Source of the DNA: Bacillota bacterium
Lineage (GTDB): Bacteria; Bacillota; Clostridia; Lachnospirales; Lachnospiraceae
DNA length: 12,625 bases
Direction of reading: 5' to 3'
Assembly (NCBI GenBank): GCA_017861355.1
Contig: JAGFXQ010000096.1
Span: 1-12,625 of the forward strand
Part shown: positions 8,284 through 12,625 of the stretch, one piece after another
Numbering within the stretch: position 1 is the stretch's first letter
Layout: each line of letters starts with the position of its first letter
Notes under the pieces: generated by a model
Seen by the model: the letters and a program-made list of their open reading frames with translations, nothing else
Databases searched by the model: none
Told to the model about the DNA's origin: nothing
Made by a program: the position numbers and the translations under genes

Positions 8284-9065
8284 GTGAATTATTATGGGAC
8301 TTTAGTGAAAAAGCAGAGGATAAAGCCCGAATCTACCGCTTCTATCATATTAACTCCAAGCATTCACCTAGAACACAGAGCTTTCAGGCACCAAAGGTGA
8401 ACTATTCCAAGGTATTACAGGAGGAGAGCGGCTATCCGGTGGTTGCAAAGGTTCCCTATCTGGAGGAGATAACGGATAACGGATATACCCTATACCAATC
8501 TCTGATGGAGCGGAGAACCTCCTGGAAGTTTCAACGGGCTGCGATGACGGATGAAGAAATAATTCGGTTCCTTTTGTACTCCTTTGGAATCAGCGATAAG
8601 GGACAGAATACGAAGACCTATCCTTCCGGCGGCAGAATGTATCCGGTTGAAATCTTCCTGATACCAAATACAAAGATTAATGAGAGCTCACAGATATTCC
8701 ATTCGGATAAAGTATACCGCTATAATGTGTTTTCCAGAGAAATAGAGGTGGTAGCGGAAGGGGAGATAAGTAAGCTTGACAGCCTGACGTCATCAACACA
8801 AATCGGCACCATGTCATTTGCGGATACTCAGTTTTTAATCTGCCTGGTAGGAAATTTCATGCAGATCAATGAAAAATATCATTCTCTGACATATCGGTTA
8901 ATACAGATGGAGTTAGGACATATTGGACAGAATATCATGCTTACGGCAGCGATGATGAAGCTGAACACCGTACCCCTTGGTGGTTTTTTTGAAGACAGAG
9001 TAAATCAATATTTACATATTGACGGGATAAAGAAACAGACTCTTTATGTATTTGCACTAGGATAA
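8280..9065 (+). CDS. SagB/McbC-type FMN-dependent azoline dehydrogenase
   Basis: This enzyme oxidises azolines on the modified peptide to aromatic azoles. The TTG start overlaps the upstream stop by 4 nt (TTGA) and has AGGAGG seven nt upstream, which strongly supports it; no in-frame ATG fits as well. At 261 residues it is close to the usual SagB core. Visible motifs are LMERRTSWKF (75-84), matching the family's 'RRS.R.f'; YPSGGRMYPVEIFLI (114-128), the FMN-binding block; a Y-R-Y-N block (146-149); INEKYHSLTYRLIQMELGHI (196-215) with the Lys199-Tyr200 pair implicated in azoline oxidation in McbC; and GGFFEDRVNQYLHID (234-248) near the C-terminus. No signal peptide or transmembrane segment is seen. 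It is the last gene of the uninterrupted biosynthetic operon. It is probably the catalytically competent dehydrogenase of the two in this cluster. Confidence 0.92.
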   Translation: MSELLWDFSEKAEDKARIYRFYHINSKHSPRTQSFQAPKVNYSKVLQEESGYPVVAKVPYLEEITDNGYTLYQSLMERRTSWKFQRAAMTDEEIIRFLLYSFGISDKGQNTKTYPSGGRMYPVEIFLIPNTKINESSQIFHSDKVYRYNVFSREIEVVAEGEISKLDSLTSSTQIGTMSFADTQFLICLVGNFMQINEKYHSLTYRLIQMELGHIGQNIMLTAAMMKLNTVPLGGFFEDRVNQYLHIDGIKKQTLYVFALG

Positions 9066-9197
9066 TGTGAATTAAAATTCACATGGGAAGAACTTCGAAG
9101 TTCGCCCATTGGAGCGAACTCCTTGTTCTTACGGGTCTTGTGCCTACATTTTCCTCGCACAAACTAAATCTAAGGGAAGGCGTCTTAATTTAGTGTG
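9066..9197 (+). other. Highly structured intergenic element with mutually exclusive hairpins
   Basis: The 158-nt gap between the SagB-type and E1-like genes is packed with inverted repeats. TGTGAATT/AATTCACA occupies 9066-9083. GAACTTC/GAAGTTC (9090-9103) is extended by ATGGG/CCCAT (9083-9087, 9105-9109). AGTTCGC/GCGAACT (9099-9105, 9114-9120) has an 8-nt loop and excludes the preceding hairpin. TTGTGC/GCACAA (9138-9143, 9157-9162) is followed by CTAAAT-TAAG / CTTA-ATTTAG (9164-9174, 9184-9193), and TGTG at 9194-9197 could re-pair with CACA at 9158-9161. No hairpin is followed by a T-run, so none is a classic terminator. Possibilities are an attenuator or leader controlling 9224-10258, an mRNA processing or stability element, or a genome-repeated small element. 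No known riboswitch was recognised. Confidence 0.6.
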
Positions 9198-9223
9198 AAT
9201 AATTATAGAAGGGAAGGACGAAT

Positions 9224-10258
9224 ATGGAGCTTAGTACAATTATAAAATTAAGAAACAACTACTTCTTATTTCAAGAGGGAAGTACAATGTGTGTCTATGA
9301 CAAAGAAGCGAACCTGGTTAAGCTGAAGTTTAGCTGTGCGAAAGCAATCGATACCTATGCCTTGAACAAAGAGCTGATGATGCCTCATACACTGCATTGG
9401 CTCCAACTTCAAAGCTATTGGAGCTGGCTGGGTGTATTGGTGAATCGATACCACGATCTGTTTGAAATACTTATTTCCCGAGATTTGAAGAGAGAAAGAG
9501 CAAGGCTTGAACTCTCGGAGATCATCGCTAGGGAGAGCTATGCAGAAAACGCAGAGGTACTTATGGATTTTTCCGAGAGTACCCTGGTATTATACGGATT
9601 ATCCAGAACGAATGTAGCGATTGCTGAGGCAGTAAGTGATATGAATTATAGAAATATTATCTTTATCAATCGCGAAGAATTGGCAGAAGCGGAGGATATC
9701 GAAGACGAGACCGGAATCTACAAGGATCAGGATCTCTTAAAGAGTAAGAAAGAGATACTTCAAAGATATTATGGGCAAAAGAGAAGAGAAATCTCAATCC
9801 TTGACTTGGGGGATATGAAAAAGTTGGCGAAGATGGATAAATGCTTTTTTGTCATTGAAAACAACGAATTAAGTAAAGAGGAGCTGCTGAGTATGAATCA
9901 GTTTGTTACCGAACATAGAAAGGTAGCAATATTCTTTCAGATGCAGCAGGAGCAACTGGTCTTCGGGCCTCTTGTGATCGGCGGGGAGAGCACCTGTCTG
10001 GAATGTCTGGAGCATAATGGCCTATTTGAACAGTATTTTGGAAGAAAAAGTGTCCCGGTTGATTCGGTATTCCGTTACATGCTTTTGTTTCTGATCAAGA
10101 GAACCCTGTGCTATGTGAAAGAGGATGATTTATTTATCCTTTTGGGCGATGTGCAGATACCGATGAACAAGATTTTCAAAATCAACCGATTAACAATGCG
10201 CGGTGAATTTGACTATATTTACAGAGATGCCGAATGTAATTGTACAATAGCAGTATAA
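9224..10258 (+). CDS. E1/ThiF-like cyclodehydratase partner (SagC / ocin-ThiF family)
   Basis: The 344-residue product looks like a degenerate E1-type adenylation fold. LVLYGLSRTNVAIAEAV (121-137) occupies the place of the Rossmann nucleotide loop but lacks a clean GxGxxG. It is followed by NIIFINREELAEAEDIED (144-161), matching the 'i.iiD.d.v...d' block after it. FGPLVIGGESTCLECL (247-262) with C258 and C261, plus ECNC (C338, C340) at the C-terminus, form a likely zinc tetrathiolate, as in TOMM E1-like proteins. The family binds leader peptides and activates YcaO cyclodehydratases and has usually lost adenylation chemistry. No winged-helix leader-binding domain is obvious in the first 110 residues. 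It lies 158 nt after the operon with its own ribosome binding site (gggaagga). It may complement the E1-remnant on the YcaO protein, or act on a second substrate. No other E1-like gene with this complete Cys set is present. Confidence 0.65.
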   Translation: MELSTIIKLRNNYFLFQEGSTMCVYDKEANLVKLKFSCAKAIDTYALNKELMMPHTLHWLQLQSYWSWLGVLVNRYHDLFEILISRDLKRERARLELSEIIARESYAENAEVLMDFSESTLVLYGLSRTNVAIAEAVSDMNYRNIIFINREELAEAEDIEDETGIYKDQDLLKSKKEILQRYYGQKRREISILDLGDMKKLAKMDKCFFVIENNELSKEELLSMNQFVTEHRKVAIFFQMQQEQLVFGPLVIGGESTCLECLEHNGLFEQYFGRKSVPVDSVFRYMLLFLIKRTLCYVKEDDLFILLGDVQIPMNKIFKINRLTMRGEFDYIYRDAECNCTIAV

Positions 10259-10290
10259 TGGAAATTCACACAGAAAATATATGGTATCAT

Positions 10291-10411
10291 GGGGAGCCAA
10301 TCCATCTAACTTCCTATTTTATATATTTTACGACAGTCTTATTTTGTCTATGACAATAGAAAGTCCGCGAAGCGTGCTTTCTATTGTTTGCTAAGATAAA
10401 ATAGGTTCCCC
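10291..10411 (+). other. Nested inverted-repeat element with three concentric stems
   Basis: Three stems are nested in the gap after the E1-like gene. The outer pairs GGGGAGCC (10291-10298) with GGTTCCCC (10404-10411), with one G.T pair. The middle pairs CCTATTTTAT (10313-10322) with ATAAAATAGG (10396-10405), sharing GG with the outer stem, so the two compete at that point. The inner is the hairpin at 10353-10387. The arrangement resembles either a folded RNA or a small inverted-repeat element (MITE-like). No flanking target duplication was recognised. It separates the biosynthetic genes from the regulatory genes. Confidence 0.55.
10353..10390 (+). terminator. Probable transcription terminator hairpin after the biosynthetic genes
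   Basis: ACAATAGAAAG (10353-10363) pairs perfectly with CTTTCTATTGT (10377-10387), and an inner CGC-GAA-GCG (10366-10374) caps the stem. The 3' side reads TTGTTTG, a weak T-tract. The stem with AAAG...CTTT around a GCGAAGC core is like many clostridial terminators. It follows the last biosynthetic stop by about 95 nt and precedes the regulatory promoter, so termination here would isolate the two units. The weak T-run lowers confidence. Confidence 0.55.
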
Positions 10412-10423
10412 CCAGAAAATGTA

Positions 10424-10452
10424 TTTACAGTTAAGATAGATAATGGTATACT
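10424..10452 (+). promoter_or_regulatory. Sigma-A-type promoter for the response regulator and kinase genes, with AgrA-box-like motif
   Basis: A -35 TTTACA (10424-10429) and a -10 TATACT (10447-10452) are separated by exactly 17 nt. Transcription should begin near 10459, giving a leader of about 88 nt before the ATG at 10547. ACAGTTAAG (10427-10435), overlapping the -35, matches the LytTR-regulator half-site known from staphylococcal AgrA, so the downstream regulator may control its own promoter. A clear second half-site at the usual spacing is not visible. The promoter is inferred from consensus only. Confidence 0.6.
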
Positions 10453-10546
10453 TTTACAATAATAGTATAAATTAGACTTATTTTGTATGGATATTAATTA
10501 CAATTCAGACAAGCTGCTTCGGTATTATATCAAATGGGGGATTTCT

Positions 10547-10906
10547 ATGAAATTTATAATAGGAATTTGTGATGATGAGAAATTACAGGTTAAGGTAAAC
10601 GGACTTTATATTAAAGAGATTGCAGAGCGTAATCATTGGGAGCTATCCCTGATTCCTTTCAATTCAGGGAAAGGAGTTATGGAGTATCTCCAAACGAAAA
10701 AACTGGATGTGTTGTTCTTAGATATTGATTTGGGTAACGAATCGGGAATTGGAGTGGCGGAGAAGCTTGCAGCAAAATATCCGGAGCTTGTGGTAATCTT
10801 CATTACCGGACATCGTGAGTTTGCAAATGATGCCTTTGATGTTGATGCCATGGGATACATAGTGAAACCGGTGGATGAGAAGAAGATGGAGCGCTGGATA
10901 ATTTGA
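10547..10906 (+). CDS. Response regulator receiver domain (N-terminal half of a split AgrA/LytR-type regulator)
   Basis: The 119-residue product is a complete receiver domain. It has the acidic pocket ICDDE (7-11), phospho-acceptor Asp59 in LFLDIDLG, Thr87 in FITGH, and Lys107 in IVKPVDEKK. The ATG at 10547 follows GGGGGA about 6 nt upstream and gives the family's normal start (MKFIIGICDDE); an ATG at 10487 would add 20 unmatched residues. The frame closes at a TGA right after the receiver domain, whereas AgrA/LytR-type regulators normally continue into a LytTR DNA-binding domain. That domain is encoded at 10903-11187 in the -1 frame, overlapping by TTGA. Either the gene carries a one-base indel, or the halves are made as two coupled proteins or joined by frameshifting. 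Alone, this product could be phosphorylated but could not bind DNA. Confidence 0.8.
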   Translation: MKFIIGICDDEKLQVKVNGLYIKEIAERNHWELSLIPFNSGKGVMEYLQTKKLDVLFLDIDLGNESGIGVAEKLAAKYPELVVIFITGHREFANDAFDVDAMGYIVKPVDEKKMERWII

Positions 10907-11187
10907 AGAAGAAGATACTGCAGAATGAGATTCTCTATATCGAACGGCAACAAACCAAAAGTATCATCTTTTTAAAGGGTAAGGAATATGGGGTATATGA
11001 GACAATCACTGCTCTGGCAGAAAGACTTACCACGGACTTTATTCGAATTAGTCAGAGTTATATTGTCAACAAGGCGATTATCGCAGGCATCGAGGGAAAT
11101 AGCGTCATACTGAAGAACGGACTGGAACTACCAATTGGCAGGACATATCGAAAGACAGTTTTAGAAGCCTATTATCAGAATAAATGA
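10903..11187 (+). CDS. LytTR DNA-binding domain (C-terminal half of a split response regulator)
   Basis: The 94 residues match the LytTR domain: EILYIERQQTKSIIFLKGKEY, a middle helix ITALAERLTTDFIRISQSYIVN (35-56), and VILKNGLELPIGRTYRK (68-84). These domains bind direct repeats near ACAGTTAAG, a motif that occurs just upstream at 10427. The possible TTG start overlaps the receiver stop. Upstream of it the same frame reads A-L-D-N-L (from 10891), a natural linker continuation of the receiver, and then hits TGA at 10876. This is what a one-base loss near 10880-10892 would produce. No strong Shine-Dalgarno precedes the TTG, so independent translation would depend on coupling. The kinase gene follows 18 nt downstream. 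The domain assignment is good; whether it is expressed as a separate protein is open. Confidence 0.75.
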   Translation: MKKKILQNEILYIERQQTKSIIFLKGKEYGVYETITALAERLTTDFIRISQSYIVNKAIIAGIEGNSVILKNGLELPIGRTYRKTVLEAYYQNK

Positions 11188-11205
11188 TTTCAGAGGTGGA
11201 AAGAA

Positions 11206-12516
11206 ATGGAAAAATACCTGCAAATTGGTGCCAGTATCTTGATTTTTATCGTAGATGGTTTGCTTTGGCATAGGCTGGTCTATAGCATGTGCGTATTTCG
11301 TTATAATAAAAAATTTAGATATATTCCCCCGGCAATCTGGATTCTTGTATTTATATTAAGAAGCCTGTTGAACGAAGTTGCTGGTGGTGCAGGGTATGCG
11401 GAAATAGTAAGAGCATTAACCCTGTCGATGGGCTTTGTTCTATCTTTTATTTTCTATAAGGATAAGATTATTAAGCTTCTCATCTGGAATATCGTACATA
11501 TTCTACTGATGGCGGTTTCGGAACTCTGTACGATATCGATCCTCTGGATTGGTACAAGACAGCCGGTAGAGCTCGTCATAAATCAGAGTGGTGGATATTA
11601 TATCGGAACAGTAATATCCAAGTTCCTGATGTTCATGATCATTTGGTTGATAACGACAAAGAAGGAGCGATATAATGTTGTTCTCAAAAAAGGACCACTT
11701 GATATCGTCATTCTTGGGGTAATCATCACCGTTGTATTTGCTTATTCGGTTTATATGGTTCGAAACCGGGATTCCTATCATGGAATTAGTGAATGGTTTT
11801 TGAGTGGGACATTAATTGCACTCTTCGTTATCGTTACGCTGGTGGTACGTATCTTATTTCACCTGTTCCGTACGGTACAGCAGGAAATGGACACCCAGCA
11901 TAAGCTACAGAAGCTTGAGATGGAACGACAGTTTTATGATGATATCGAGAAGGTGGTATCTTCCCTGCGTTCCTTAAGGCATGATTTGAATAATCATTTC
12001 AGCGTAATTAACGGGTTTCTAGAGACCGGGGAATATCAGCAATGTCATAAATATATGCAGGAGGTCTGCTCCGAGATGGATATTGCGAATTCCTTTGTAT
12101 GCGTGGAAAATACGGCTGTATCCATTCTGCTCAATAATAAGATCAGTAAGGCAAAAAGGAAAGGCATCGATATAGAAAGCATCATTTCCTTCGATAATTT
12201 CACGATGCCATATAAGACAATATGTTCTCTGATCGGCAATATTCTGGATAATGCCATTGAAGCAACCGAAAAAACTGAGGATAAATATATTCAGCTGATT
12301 GTAAAAGGAAAAGACGGAGAATGCAAAATCAGCTGCGAGAATACTTATGCCGAGAAGCCGATCTTTAGTAACGGTAATTACCAGACCTCAAAGAAGGATT
12401 CGAAGGATCACGGGATCGGACTATCCAAGATTCGAGAGATTGTTCAGGAATATCATGGAACCATAGACATCCAGATCGATGATACATTTCTGATCTCACT
12501 GACACTGAAAGCTTAA
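11206..12516 (+). CDS. Membrane sensor histidine kinase, AgrC-like (HPK10, GHKL ATPase)
   Basis: This 436-residue kinase has a polytopic N-terminal sensor with about six or seven hydrophobic segments (roughly residues 5-27, 41-58, 66-84, 88-115, 134-150, 165-185, 200-221). A coiled linker follows (222-250). The H-box is SLRHDLNNHFSVINGFLE (256-273), with His259 as the phospho-acceptor in the RHDxxNH pattern of AgrC-type kinases. The N-box is NILDNAIEA (345-353) and the G-box DHGIGLSKI (401-409). AgrC-type receptors sense extracellular peptides and phosphorylate a LytTR regulator, here the split one just upstream. AGAGGTGG lies before the ATG. No AgrB or AgrD gene is in the window. Adjacent placement suggests it senses the RiPP product or a peptide signal and controls the cluster, but this is inference. 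Confidence 0.9.
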   Translation: MEKYLQIGASILIFIVDGLLWHRLVYSMCVFRYNKKFRYIPPAIWILVFILRSLLNEVAGGAGYAEIVRALTLSMGFVLSFIFYKDKIIKLLIWNIVHILLMAVSELCTISILWIGTRQPVELVINQSGGYYIGTVISKFLMFMIIWLITTKKERYNVVLKKGPLDIVILGVIITVVFAYSVYMVRNRDSYHGISEWFLSGTLIALFVIVTLVVRILFHLFRTVQQEMDTQHKLQKLEMERQFYDDIEKVVSSLRSLRHDLNNHFSVINGFLETGEYQQCHKYMQEVCSEMDIANSFVCVENTAVSILLNNKISKAKRKGIDIESIISFDNFTMPYKTICSLIGNILDNAIEATEKTEDKYIQLIVKGKDGECKISCENTYAEKPIFSNGNYQTSKKDSKDHGIGLSKIREIVQEYHGTIDIQIDDTFLISLTLKA

Positions 12517-12520
12517 TTCT

Positions 12521-12560
12521 AATAGAAACGATAGAGAATACACATCGCGAACGTTCTATT
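12521..12560 (+). other. Inverted repeat after the kinase gene
   Basis: AATAGAA (12521-12527) and TTCTATT (12554-12560) form a 7-bp stem, extended by CG/CG across a bulge, around a loop of about 20 nt. It starts 5 nt after the kinase stop. There is no T-run after it, so termination here is doubtful. Confidence 0.3.
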
Positions 12561-12572
12561 ATCATAAATAAA

Positions 12573-12625
12573 AAGCGGGTTAATTGTATCCTTACTGTTA
12601 ATGTAGGGAGACAACTAATCCGCTT
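12573..12625. terminator. Long inverted repeat at the window edge, probable terminator
   Basis: AAGCGGGTTAATTGT (12573-12587) pairs with ACAACTAATCCGCTT (12611-12625) over 15 positions, with one G.T pair and one A.C mismatch, around a 23-nt loop. An A-rich stretch precedes it (aaataaaaa), and the 3' arm ends in CTT at the last base, so a T-run may continue outside the window. The shape fits a bidirectional terminator for the regulatory operon. A recombination or element end is the alternative because the loop is long for a terminator. Confidence 0.55.

Noticed and set aside
9066..9197. A tRNA, T-box or known riboswitch
   Set aside because: No cloverleaf, no T-box sequence, and no terminator T-run were found; the pattern matched no class I recognise.
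10281..10394. A 37-codon open frame (starting MVSWGANPSN, ending SIVC) in the gap before the regulator genes
   Set aside because: No Shine-Dalgarno before the ATG, only one Cys, and it runs through the terminator-like hairpin arms; its composition does not look like a leader plus core peptide.
10487..10546. An upstream ATG adding 20 residues to the receiver domain
   Set aside because: No ribosome binding site, and receiver domains of this family begin directly with M-K-F-I-I-G-I-C-D-D-E-like sequence.

Overview
The window looks like part of a RiPP (ribosomally made, post-translationally modified peptide) gene cluster from a Gram-positive anaerobe. Moderate-to-low GC, strong AGGAGG-type ribosome binding sites, tightly overlapping genes, an AgrC/AgrA-like regulatory pair and the protein sequence style all point to Bacillota, probably Clostridia and perhaps Lachnospiraceae. 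The taxonomic call is inference. All genes lie on the + strand.

Bases 1-9065 form one biosynthetic operon that is already running at the left edge. In order it encodes: the C-terminal part of a lantibiotic-dehydratase glutamylation domain (1-1425); a diverged protein resembling the SpaB C-terminal domain (1485-2573); a protein with a winged-helix-like N-terminus, proposed as the leader-binding F protein (2573-4144); a YcaO cyclodehydratase with an N-terminal Cx2C/Cx2C remnant and the terminal PxPxP motif (4204-5964); a tandem nitroreductase-like dehydrogenase (6071-7417); a canonical thiopeptide-type (SpaB_C) domain protein with its catalytic-type RxR and His (7414-8283); and a SagB/McbC-type dehydrogenase (8280-9065). 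After a highly structured 158-nt gap comes a small E1/ThiF-like protein (9224-10258).

Together these genes predict a peptide in which Ser/Thr are dehydrated by the glutamyl-tRNA route, Cys/Ser/Thr are cyclised to azolines, and azolines are oxidised to azoles. The second SpaB_C-like protein raises the possibility of [4+2] pyridine formation, which would make this a thiopeptide-type (pyritide) cluster. A linear azole plus dehydroamino-acid product of goadsporin type is the main alternative. No precursor peptide, protease or exporter is visible, so these probably lie upstream of the window.

Bases 10259-10546 hold a nested inverted-repeat structure with a terminator-like hairpin, then a good sigma-A-type promoter whose -35 overlaps an AgrA-box-like motif. 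It drives a regulatory pair: a response regulator whose receiver and LytTR DNA-binding halves sit in different reading frames (10547-10906 and 10903-11187), and a membrane histidine kinase of the AgrC/HPK10 type (11206-12516). The kinase probably senses a peptide, possibly the cluster's own product. The window ends inside a second terminator-like inverted repeat.
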